Of a stretch of DNA of 7,688 nt, positions 1-5,996 are shown piece after piece; within the stretch, counting starts at the first letter, position 1, and every line of letters begins with the position of its first letter. The stretch covers positions 1 through 7,688 of the forward strand of contig DAOWNN010000103.1 in NCBI GenBank assembly GCA_030642585.1. The letters run 5' to 3'. Below the pieces are notes generated by a model. That model was not told the DNA's origin. It saw only the letters and a program-made list of their open reading frames with translations, and did no database searches. The position numbers and the translations under genes were made by a program. This DNA comes from Bacteroidota bacterium. Its GTDB lineage: Bacteria > Bacteroidota > Bacteroidia > Bacteroidales > VadinHA17.

Positions 1-1
1 A

Positions 2-769
2 TACAGAATGGCCGGAGATTATGAAACTCTTACCATTGATGACAGGGGGATGGGAATATATAAGAAAAAAACATCCTCACTGGGAGAGAAAAAATGGGGG
101 GGCCTGATTAAGATAAATGCCCCTGATGGATCCACGATCAGCTATCCTTTTGAGGGGAGTTATATGGTTGCTGCTCCAAATGTGGTTGTTTCACCAACAG
201 CTATGAATGTATTTTATGTTGGAGTAGAAAATCCTGTAAATATTTCGGTCCCCGGTATTGGAGGTTCCCAAATTAGGGCAAGCATGACCAATGGTACAAT
301 TGTACGTGGAAAAACAAAAAAATTCAGAGGCAACTGGATTGTTAACCCAAGAAAACCAGGTGTGCAAGCAAAGGTAACTGTTATAGCCAATGTTGGAGGG
401 CAAAGTAAAGCTATGGGGTCAGTAGTATTCCGTGTAAAGCCATTACCCGATCCTGTTGCTAAAGTTGCCGGAAGCAAGGGTGGTGATATTCCAAAAGCAC
501 AACTTACTGCCCAAAGAGGTGTTATTGCGGAATTAGAAAATTTTGATTTTGACCTTTCTTTCCGGGTAACCGGCTTTATGATATCCATTACTGACAGTAA
601 AGGATTTACTTTTGATGAAGTGTCAAGCAGCAACCTGTTTACCGCTCCGCAAAAGAGACTGTTGAACCGGTTGAGGCGAAACCAAACTGTTTATTTCAGT
701 GAGATCAAAGCAGTAGGTCCTGATGGGAAAACCCGGAAACTTACTCCTATTGTTTTTAAAGCCAAGTAA
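2..769 (+). CDS. gldM: GldM/PorM C-terminal part (type IX secretion / gliding motility), 5'-truncated by window edge
   Basis: GldM (PorM) forms, with GldL, the inner-membrane motor of the type IX secretion system; its large periplasmic part reaches toward the GldK/GldN ring. The frame is open from base 2 with no start, so this is the last 255 residues of a longer protein (family members are roughly 500 residues), and the N-terminal membrane helix is missing. The visible part is all beta-rich periplasmic sequence. The most recognisable stretch is around fragment residues 64-81 (SPTAMNVFYVGVENPVNI), a conserved GldM block at a domain boundary, followed by the C-terminal domain ending TPIVFKAK. 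No membrane segment is visible. gldN follows after 24 bases on the same strand, the usual gldKLMN order, so they are probably co-transcribed. The internal ATG at base 8 is not a credible start. Family assignment is by recognition of sequence and of the gldM-gldN order. Confidence 0.93.
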   Translation, partial: YRMAGDYETLTIDDRGMGIYKKKTSSLGEKKWGGLIKINAPDGSTISYPFEGSYMVAAPNVVVSPTAMNVFYVGVENPVNISVPGIGGSQIRASMTNGTIVRGKTKKFRGNWIVNPRKPGVQAKVTVIANVGGQSKAMGSVVFRVKPLPDPVAKVAGSKGGDIPKAQLTAQRGVIAELENFDFDLSFRVTGFMISITDSKGFTFDEVSSSNLFTAPQKRLLNRLRRNQTVYFSEIKAVGPDGKTRKLTPIVFKAK

Positions 770-793
770 TTGAAAACTAAAGAATTCTAACTT

Positions 794-1636
794 ATGAAAA
801 AGATTATAGGCATATTTTCAATCCTTTTTATTCTTATTGCTTTCTTCTCTCAAAAGGCAGAAGCACAAGAAAAATGGATTTATGAAAAAGAAATCGGCCA
901 AAGAACACCGGCTCCCTATCAAGCTGTTAGGGAAGCAGATGTGATGTGGGCAAAAAAAATATGGAGGATGGTTGACCTGAGAGAAAAAATGAATCACCCT
1001 TTGTATTATCCAACAAACCCTATTGGTGACTGGCACAGTTTAATTGATGTTATTCTGGGGGAAATTAAATCCGGAACAGTAAATGCATACGATGCAGCTG
1101 AAGGAGATGATATGACAGTTGTGATAACCCAGGCTGATATTGACACAAAGTTTGGTGCTACTAGTGATACAATTGAAGTAGAAGATCCAAATAACCCTGG
1201 ACTATTCTCTTTGGAAGTTATCAAAACTGAAGCCAGTTCTTCAGAAGTTAAACAATACATTATTCAGGAAGTTTGGTATTTCGACAGTAAATTATCATCA
1301 TTGCAGGTGAAAATTTTAGGTTTGTGCCCTATACGTATTTCCTACAACACCGATTTGGAATCATATCAAAGAAGAAAGCTTTTCTGGATTTACTATCCTG
1401 ACTTCAGAACTACTTTTGCCAATCATGAATCCTATAACAGGAATAATGATGCACATCGTATTTCTTACGACGACATATTTCTGCAGCGTCGTTTCTCAAG
1501 TTCTATTCAAGCAGAATCAAATGTATATGATAACCGCGATGTTACACAATATGAAACAGGAAGAGGAGCCTTACTTGAATCAGAAAAGATCAAAGAGGCT
1601 ATTTTCAATATGGAACAAGATCTTTGGGAATACTAA
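794..1636 (+). CDS. gldN: GldN/PorN, type IX secretion system periplasmic component
   Basis: GldN (PorN) is a periplasmic protein that binds the lipoprotein GldK to build the ring of the type IX secretion machine and contacts GldM. The 280-residue product is of normal length. Residues 1-24 look like a Sec signal peptide: MKK, a hydrophobic core (IIGIFSILFILIAFF), then AEA before Gln25 as the likely cleavage site. There is no lipobox cysteine. The conserved GldN block lies at residues 45-73, including EADVMWAKKIWRMVDLREK followed by N-PLYYP; the C-terminal third carries RRKLFWIYYPDFR and SYDDIFLQRRFSS. The ATG at 794 is the first in frame and is the one that gives a signal peptide; no Shine-Dalgarno is seen, as is usual in Bacteroidota. 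It is probably the last gene of a gldKLMN operon whose upstream part is outside the window, because a strong terminator follows 21 bases after the stop codon. Confidence 0.93.
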   Translation: MKKIIGIFSILFILIAFFSQKAEAQEKWIYEKEIGQRTPAPYQAVREADVMWAKKIWRMVDLREKMNHPLYYPTNPIGDWHSLIDVILGEIKSGTVNAYDAAEGDDMTVVITQADIDTKFGATSDTIEVEDPNNPGLFSLEVIKTEASSSEVKQYIIQEVWYFDSKLSSLQVKILGLCPIRISYNTDLESYQRRKLFWIYYPDFRTTFANHESYNRNNDAHRISYDDIFLQRRFSSSIQAESNVYDNRDVTQYETGRGALLESEKIKEAIFNMEQDLWEY

Positions 1637-1657
1637 TTTTTCATAACTGAAATATAT

Positions 1658-1688
1658 AAAAACTCCCGGCTTGCCCGGGAGTTTTTTT
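1658..1688. terminator. Bidirectional intrinsic terminator between gldN and manC
   Basis: A perfect GC-rich stem AACTCCCGG (1661-1669) pairs with CCGGGAGTT (1675-1683) around a 5-base loop CTTGC. The stem is extended by AAA at 1658-1660 pairing with TTT at 1684-1686. Read on plus, it ends in a run of seven T (1682-1688) and would stop the gldMN transcript. Read on minus, the A-run at 1656-1662, interrupted by one T-to-A position, supplies a shorter U-tract for the guanylyltransferase transcript. The stop codon of the minus-strand gene (1687-1689) sits just inside the T-run, so both genes share the structure. Confidence 0.9.
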
Positions 1689-2793
1689 ATATAAACTCTT
1701 CTCCGGTCTGAACCTTTACATCGTTTACAATCTGCTTAATCGATTGCTCCTCACTCTTTTTACATATCAATAGCACTTCCCCGGTATCAACTACAATATA
1801 ATCTTTTAGTCCCTGTACAACTACCAGCTTCCCATTAGTGGCATTTATAATACATCCTTCAGAATCATAGCTCATAACCGTATCGCCAATGATGGCATTT
1901 CCATTATTGTCCCGATCAAGATGATCATATAGCGAACTCCAGGCTCCAAGGTCAGACCAGCCAAAATCAGCTGTTAGAACAAAGACATTATCGGCCTTTT
2001 CCATAATTCCGTAATCAATAGAAATGCTTCTTGATTCTGAGTAGACTGAATGGATATTTTCTGCTTCTCTATTTGGTGCCAAACCAAGTTCTATATCATT
2101 AAATAAGGATGCCAATTCTGCCAAATGCAGGTTAAAAGATTGTTCAATTGCTTTAAGTGACCACATAAATATTCCGGCATTCCAATAAAAATCACCACTC
2201 CTCAAAAATACTTTAGCCATTTCATAATCAGGCTTTTCTGTAAATGTTTTGACTTTCATTAAATCAGGAACATTGTTATCAACAATCCCTTTGATTCCTT
2301 GAATATAGCCATAACCAGTCTCAGGACGACTGGGTTTAATACCTAAAGTCAGCAATGCATTTGTACTTCCGGCAAAATTTAAACCCTGTTTTATTATTCT
2401 AATAAATTCTCTTTCATCAAGGATTAAATGATCAGAAGGGGCAACAATAATAATAGCATCAGGATTTACCTGCTTAATCCGGAAATTTGCATATGCAATA
2501 CATGGAGCCGTGTTTTTCCTCATTGGTTCAAGCATGATTTGAATATCAGCAAAATCAGGTAATTGCTCCTTTATTATATCTCCATACTCTTGATTGGATA
2601 CAATAAATATATTTTCTTTTGGACAAACATTAAGGAATCTATCAACAGTTTGCTGCAATAAGGTTTTTCCAGCACCTAATATATCCAAAAATTGTTTTGG
2701 CATAGAGGCACGACTTAAAGGCCAGAATCTGCTTCCTATACCTCCGGCCATAATAACGCAAAAGTTATTCTTATCCATAAAATTATATTTCAT
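1687..2793 (-). CDS. manC: Mannose-1-phosphate guanylyltransferase (GDP-mannose pyrophosphorylase), single-domain
   Basis: Cytoplasmic enzyme that makes GDP-mannose from mannose 1-phosphate and GTP, feeding surface polysaccharide and glycan synthesis. The nucleotidyltransferase signature lies at residues 15-36 (MAGGIGSRFWPLSR, then MPKQFL), with the glycine-rich loop, Arg22 and Lys33. Further family motifs are EPMRKNTAP (89-97), APSDH (118-122), PETGYGYI (157-164), FTEKP (184-188) and FYWNAGIFMW (202-211); DYGIMEK and FGWSDLGAW occur near residues 260-290. At 368 residues it has only the transferase domain, without the C-terminal isomerase domain of the longer ManC/AlgA enzymes; this short form is common in Bacteroidota. 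Two starts are possible: ATG at 2793 (MKYNFMDK...) and ATG at 2778 (MDKNNF...). A putative promoter at 2810-2817 would leave a very short leader for the first, so the second may be the true start. It converges on gldN and shares its terminator. The symbol is given by function; a hexose-1-phosphate specificity other than mannose is unlikely but not excluded. Confidence 0.9.
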   Translation of the reverse strand: MKYNFMDKNNFCVIMAGGIGSRFWPLSRASMPKQFLDILGAGKTLLQQTVDRFLNVCPKENIFIVSNQEYGDIIKEQLPDFADIQIMLEPMRKNTAPCIAYANFRIKQVNPDAIIIVAPSDHLILDEREFIRIIKQGLNFAGSTNALLTLGIKPSRPETGYGYIQGIKGIVDNNVPDLMKVKTFTEKPDYEMAKVFLRSGDFYWNAGIFMWSLKAIEQSFNLHLAELASLFNDIELGLAPNREAENIHSVYSESRSISIDYGIMEKADNVFVLTADFGWSDLGAWSSLYDHLDRDNNGNAIIGDTVMSYDSEGCIINATNGKLVVVQGLKDYIVVDTGEVLLICKKSEEQSIKQIVNDVKVQTGEEFI

Positions 2794-2809
2794 TTTGATT
2801 GTTCCAAGT

Positions 2810-2817
2810 CAAAGATA
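2810..2817 (-). promoter_or_regulatory. Putative Bacteroidota -7 promoter element for the guanylyltransferase gene
   Basis: The minus strand reads TATCTTTG here, matching the Bacteroidota -7 consensus TAnnTTTG. It lies about 16 bases upstream of ATG 2793 and 31 bases upstream of ATG 2778. I see no good -33 TTTG box at the expected distance, so the call rests on one 8-base match in an AT-rich region. Confidence 0.35.
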
Positions 2818-2931
2818 AAAAAAAATGTAAGCATCTTTGAGATTAGTTCATTGATACCTAAAAGCAAGAACCTGATTAAGCCAGGTACAATGTTTATCAT
2901 TGTTATCTTATATATAGAACTTTTTGTATAC

Positions 2932-3200
2932 TAATAAACGTGAGGTCGATATAAGGCTGTGTTTAATCAGATGATAATCAATAACCCCGTCCTTTAGGGA
3001 GGGGGTAAACAATAATACTAGCATCTGAAATTTAATTAATTTTGTAAATTATTATCAAGTTACAAAATTAATTAAATTTCATTTTAGTACAATTGAACTC
3101 CCCCAGGCTGCCATACCGGCAGGCAGGAAGCCTGAGGTTATTGATTATCCGGATGTTATGGGAATCTATGATTTTTCTTACATCGAACTCACGTTAATTA
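2932..3200. repeat. MITE-like 269-bp imperfect palindrome with terminal inverted repeats
   Basis: The element has three nested inverted-repeat layers. The outer ends, 2932-2955 and 3177-3200, match as inverted repeats at 21 of 24 positions (left TAATAAACGTGAGGTCGATA, continuing TAAG). A middle pair, GATAATCAATAACC at 2973-2986 and its exact complement at 3136-3149, is perfect over 14 bases. An inner perfect 22-bp stem (3026-3047 with 3060-3081) has a 12-base loop. Between the layers the arms still align partly: GGGGG...CAAT..TACTA at 3001-3020 has a complement near 3085-3104, about 14 of 20 positions. The right arm carries an extra piece with its own small hairpin, CAGGCT (3104-3109) with AGCCTG (3129-3134). 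I found no open frame of useful length and no convincing target-site duplication. This is most simply a non-autonomous mobile element or fossil; its family is not recognised. Confidence 0.7.
3026..3081. repeat. Perfect 22-bp inverted repeat (hairpin core of the palindromic element)
   Basis: TGAAATTTAATTAATTTTGT plus AA (3026-3047) is exactly complementary to 3060-3081, with the loop ATTATTATCAAG at 3048-3059. The stem is almost entirely A/T and is not followed by a T-run, so it does not look like an intrinsic terminator. It forms the apex of the larger nested palindrome. Perfect conservation of the core, compared with the decayed outer arms, could mean recent formation or selection on the structure. 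Confidence 0.85.
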
Positions 3201-3248
3201 TTTTAAAAAGGTCTTATTGCCCGGGTCACTGTATTTATAAATAATTAG

Positions 3249-3256
3249 TAATTTTG
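3249..3256 (+). promoter_or_regulatory. Putative Bacteroidota -7 promoter element for the mlaEF operon
   Basis: TAATTTTG matches TAnnTTTG and ends 17 bases before the mlaE start codon, which would give a leader of only about ten bases. No clear -33 TTTG lies 19-21 bases upstream; the nearest TTG (3217-3219) is too far away. It sits between the right end of the palindromic element and the gene, so the operon would not depend on the element for its core promoter. Confidence 0.35.
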
Positions 3257-3273
3257 CTAACCAGGTAAATAAA

Positions 3274-4014
3274 ATGAACATTCTTATCCAAATAGGCAAA
3301 TACTTCATACTCCTTTCCAAGGTATTTGCTAAACCCGAAAAACAAAGTGTTTATTATAAACAAATTGTGAAGGAAGTTCATTCCCTGGGGCTCAACTCAA
3401 TTGGAATTGTCGTTATTATTTCAGCATTTATGGGTGCTGTAATTACCCTGCAAACAGCCTACAATATGGAAAATCCAATGCTTCCATTATATTTAATTGG
3501 ATTAGGCTGCCGCGATTCAATGATTCTAGAGTTTTCTTCTACAATGATTGCTCTGATACTGGCAGGGAAAGTTGGATCTAGTATTGCTTCTGAATTAGGA
3601 ACTATGAGAGTTACAGAGCAGATTGATGCCCTTGAAATAATGGGGGTAAATTCGGCCAGTTATTTAATCTTGCCTAAAATTATTGCTGCTGTTTTTTTTA
3701 ACCCTATTTTAACTATAATCAGTATTATCGTAGGTGTTTTTGGTGGATGGATTGCTGTACTGGCTACCGGGGTAGTCTCTTCTGAATACTTTATAATAGG
3801 TATTCAATATGCCTTTATCCCTTTCTATGTTACCTATGCCATGGTTAAAACCGTTTTCTTTGCTTTTATTATTACATCTGTATCTTCATTTCATGGATAT
3901 TTTGTAAAGGGAGGGTCCATTGAAGTTGGAAGAGCCAGTACCAAGGCTGTTGTTTACAGCAGTATTGTTATTTTATTATTTAATGTAATTCTTACACAGC
4001 TTCTCCTGTCATGA
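3274..4014 (+). CDS. mlaE: MlaE/YrbE-family ABC transporter permease (lipid transport)
   Basis: Integral inner-membrane permease of MCE-type ABC transporters, which move phospholipids or other lipids between the inner membrane and the periplasm or outer membrane. The 246-residue length is typical. The hallmark of the family lies at residues 107-125: ELGTMRVTEQIDALEIMGV, the conserved cytoplasmic segment that couples to the ATPase. Hydrophobic segments appear at about 43-63, 84-104, 132-170 (two close helices), 177-200 and 226-244. The preceding stretch with HSLGLNSIGIVVI fits the entry of the first core helix after an amphipathic N-terminus. The start at 3274 is the first ATG and is preceded by a weak AGG at 3263-3265. 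The stop codon overlaps the start of the ATPase gene (ATGA at 4011-4014), indicating translational coupling. The substrate is not readable from sequence; the Mla name reflects family, not proven function. Confidence 0.92.
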   Translation: MNILIQIGKYFILLSKVFAKPEKQSVYYKQIVKEVHSLGLNSIGIVVIISAFMGAVITLQTAYNMENPMLPLYLIGLGCRDSMILEFSSTMIALILAGKVGSSIASELGTMRVTEQIDALEIMGVNSASYLILPKIIAAVFFNPILTIISIIVGVFGGWIAVLATGVVSSEYFIIGIQYAFIPFYVTYAMVKTVFFAFIITSVSSFHGYFVKGGSIEVGRASTKAVVYSSIVILLFNVILTQLLLS

Positions 4015-4772
4015 TCGAAGCCATAAATATTTCAAAATCATTTGGGAATCTGAAAGTTTTGGATAATATTTCCGTAAAATTTGATCAGGGAAAAACTAAT
4101 TTGGTAATAGGTCAAAGCGGATCAGGAAAAACGGTTTTCCTTAAATGTTTAGTAGGTCTTTTTGATCCTGACGAAGGCAGTGTAATGTATGACGATATAG
4201 TATTTAATAAGCTTCCTTTTAAAGCAAAGAAAAAAATTCGTCAGAAAGTAGGCATGATGTTCCAGGGAGGAGCTCTCTTTGATTCAGCAACTGTATTGGA
4301 AAATATAATGTATCCCCTTGATATGTTTACCCAATTGTCATTACAAGAAAAGAAGGAACGAGCCAGGTTTTGCCTGGACCGGGTAGATATTAAAGATGCA
4401 GGTCATTTATTTCCTGCAGAAATCAGTGGTGGTATGCAAAAAAGAGTTGCCCTGGCACGTGCCATTGCCCTAAATCCAGATTATCTGTTTTGCGATGAAC
4501 CCAATTCCGGACTTGATCCTAAAACAGCTATATTGATTGATGCTCTTATTAAAGAAATTACAGAAGAATTTAATATGACAACGATAGTGAATACTCACGA
4601 TATGAATTCTGTAATGGAAATTGGGGATAAGGTCGTTTTTATATACCAGGGACGTAAATCGTGGGAAGGAAGCAATAAAGATATTCTGGACTCAAGCAAC
4701 GAAGACCTCAACCAGTTTGTATTTGCAAACAATCTTGCAAAACAATTAAAAAAAATGAGCTCGAATACTTAA
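4011..4772 (+). CDS. mlaF: MlaF-family ABC transporter ATP-binding protein
   Basis: Cytoplasmic ATPase that powers the neighbouring MlaE-type permease. All ABC motifs are intact: Walker A GQSGSGKT (34-41), Q-loop Gln85 in MMFQGGALFDS, signature ISGGMQKRVALARA (138-151), Walker B YLFCDEP with Asp162 and Glu163, D-loop GLDP (167-170), and switch His196 in NTHDM. The phrase FQGGALFDSATVLENI after the Q-loop is typical of the MlaF branch rather than general importers. Two small departures are Asn165 in DEPNSGLDP, where Thr is more usual, and QK rather than KQ after SGGM. Length (253 residues) is normal for the family. The ATG overlaps the mlaE stop codon by four bases. The gene ends 19 bases before the end of a convergent rhodanese gene, with no obvious terminator between. 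No MCE-domain gene follows, so the substrate-binding partner must be encoded elsewhere. Confidence 0.93.
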   Translation: MIEAINISKSFGNLKVLDNISVKFDQGKTNLVIGQSGSGKTVFLKCLVGLFDPDEGSVMYDDIVFNKLPFKAKKKIRQKVGMMFQGGALFDSATVLENIMYPLDMFTQLSLQEKKERARFCLDRVDIKDAGHLFPAEISGGMQKRVALARAIALNPDYLFCDEPNSGLDPKTAILIDALIKEITEEFNMTTIVNTHDMNSVMEIGDKVVFIYQGRKSWEGSNKDILDSSNEDLNQFVFANNLAKQLKKMSSNT

Positions 4773-4791
4773 TTGGAAGATGCCTCTGATG

Positions 4792-5325
4792 CTATTTTTG
4801 CAAAATCATACTTTGCGATTCTACATAATACTCCGGGTTCTCCGGTACTTTTTCATTTTCTTTAGGCACTTTTGAATAATACTCATAGCCCCCAAGCAAT
4901 ACCTTAATATCAGAATATCCGAGCTGCTTTAAAAGCATCCATGGACCATTTGCCTCTGTCTGAGTATTCGCATATATCACAATCGTAACTTTGTCTCTGG
5001 TATACTTGTCAAATGTTTTTAAGGTTTCGTCAGATAAAAGCTCAGTTAAAGATATATTTATGGCATTAGGCACATGTCCCTTAACATACTCGTAAGGATC
5101 CCTTATATCCACAAAAACAAAAAGAGGGTTATTCTCTTTTGCATATAACATTGCTTTTTCGGGTGTTAATTCTCCCTCCTTCAATAAGATGCTTTTTAAG
5201 ATCTCAGCTGAGTTGCTTTTATAGATATGCACGGGCTTGCTCATTGTGATTAAACCAACAATAATAATTAATACAAAAGCTATTAGTGCAAATGTTAAAC
5301 GCCTGGGATTTTTTGCATGAAACAT
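4792..5325 (-). CDS. Membrane-anchored rhodanese-like protein lacking the catalytic cysteine
   Basis: A 177-residue protein with an N-terminal hydrophobic helix at residues 10-27 (LTFALIAFVLIIIVGLIT) preceded by basic residues K5, R8, R9, so the rest probably faces the periplasm. A single rhodanese domain follows at about 50-152: FVDIRDPYEYVKGHVPNAIN (71-90) is the conserved CH2A-like block, and LGYSDIKVLLGGYEYY (135-150) is the terminal strand and helix region. In active rhodaneses a Cys opens the loop after the central strand; here the text is VIYANTQTEANGPW, placing Ala119 at that position. The protein contains no cysteine at all, so it cannot form a persulfide itself. It may bind a sulfur compound or a partner protein. 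It is the last gene of the minus-strand sulfur run, 26 bases after the previous rhodanese gene, and converges on mlaF. Family is clear; function is unknown. Confidence 0.85.
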   Translation of the reverse strand: MFHAKNPRRLTFALIAFVLIIIVGLITMSKPVHIYKSNSAEILKSILLKEGELTPEKAMLYAKENNPLFVFVDIRDPYEYVKGHVPNAINISLTELLSDETLKTFDKYTRDKVTIVIYANTQTEANGPWMLLKQLGYSDIKVLLGGYEYYSKVPKENEKVPENPEYYVESQSMILQK

Positions 5326-5351
5326 GATTTCTTAAAATTTTAAATTTATTA

Positions 5352-5984
5352 TTAACATCCTCCTGCCACAACCGTTTTCTTCTTTCTTCGAACACGGGGA
5401 ACCTGATCGGCCACAACATCTGATTTAATGCTAATAGATCCTCCAACAAAATACTGACATGCACCTCTTCTAAAATCATATAAGGCAAACTCTTCATCAG
5501 GAGAATATTCAGATGGCTTTTGAGGCATTAAAATTGTTTCTGCCCAGGTATTTAATCCTCCCCTCATTACATACAAATTATCCAATTCATGCCTTGTACA
5601 AATTACCCAAACCTGATCAGCAATTACATCAGAGTTTGAAAAGAAAATAACCTTCATTCCTTCAATATCCAAATAATCTATCCACTTAGGACAAATTATT
5701 CCAATGGAGTCGACGAGTTCATCCAAAGGAATATTCATTGCTCCCGGGAGAGAAAAAGATCCATACTGATCAGATGATCGCGTATCTATAAGAAACAGCG
5801 TAGGATCAGATTCAATAATCAGTTTTGCTACCTGGTCGGTAGTGACAAATCTGGATGGGTTATTCATTTTATAAAACAGCAGTTCAGGAGAAATTTCCTT
5901 GATGTATGATTTTTCAGGAAAGAACAAAGCCCCAATTCCAAGGGTAAGTATTAAAATAATTAAAAAATAATATGTCTTATTCAT
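5352..5984 (-). CDS. Membrane-anchored rhodanese-like protein with C-terminal basic tail ending Gly-Gly-Cys
   Basis: A 210-residue protein with an N-terminal hydrophobic segment at about 5-22 (YYFLIILILTLGIGALFF), probably an uncleaved anchor with a periplasmic domain. The rhodanese domain spans about 46-150: FLIDTRSSDQYGSFSLPGAM (64-83), then VIFFSNSDVIADQVW (112-126) and MRGGLNTW (140-147). The active-site loop contains Phe115-Ser116 and no Cys, so the canonical catalytic residue is missing. Cysteines elsewhere are C98, C129, C176 and C210. After the domain there is an extension of about 60 residues with RRGACQYFVGG (172-182) and a final segment with RVRRKKK (197-203) that ends AGGC, the last residue being Cys210. 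The start ATG at 5984 lies 12 bases after the stop of the YeeE-like gene, and a second rhodanese gene follows after 26 bases, so it is almost certainly in the same transcript. Whether C176 or C210 takes over sulfur handling is speculation. Confidence 0.85.
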   Translation of the reverse strand: MNKTYYFLIILILTLGIGALFFPEKSYIKEISPELLFYKMNNPSRFVTTDQVAKLIIESDPTLFLIDTRSSDQYGSFSLPGAMNIPLDELVDSIGIICPKWIDYLDIEGMKVIFFSNSDVIADQVWVICTRHELDNLYVMRGGLNTWAETILMPQKPSEYSPDEEFALYDFRRGACQYFVGGSISIKSDVVADQVPRVRRKKKTVVAGGC

Positions 5985-5996
5985 TAGTGCTGTGTA

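Larger units (their letters stand above)
2794..3273. other. 480-base intergenic region between divergent manC and mlaE
   Basis: No coding frame is supported here. Bases 2794-2931 hold the putative guanylyltransferase promoter and two small hairpins (ACCTG 2870-2874 with CAGGT 2882-2886; ACAATG 2887-2892 with CATTGT 2898-2903), neither followed by a T-run. Bases 2932-3200 are the palindromic element. Bases 3201-3273 hold the putative mlaE promoter. The region is far longer than the other gaps in the window (12-47 bases), and the inserted element accounts for most of that. Confidence 0.75.

Noticed and set aside
191..633. Minus-strand frames inside gldM, and similar antisense frames in gldN, manC and the sulfur genes
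   Set aside because: They lie opposite well-conserved coding sequence, have no recognisable domains, and their composition looks like reverse-frame shadow.
2818..2931. Riboswitch or small RNA gene upstream of manC
   Set aside because: Only two short hairpins with 5-6 bp stems are present, without a recognisable aptamer core, terminator or promoter pair.
3026..3081. Intrinsic terminator in the manC-mlaE gap
   Set aside because: The stem is almost all A/T with no T-run after it on either strand, and both flanking genes are transcribed away from this gap.
2932..3200. Degraded transposase gene inside the palindromic element
   Set aside because: No frame of useful length or transposase-like motif is visible; the element is too short and the two arms are largely complementary to each other.
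5219..5497. A 92-residue minus-strand frame spanning the junction of the two rhodanese genes
   Set aside because: It overlaps both genes in another frame; the overlapping frames have clear rhodanese motifs and this one has none.
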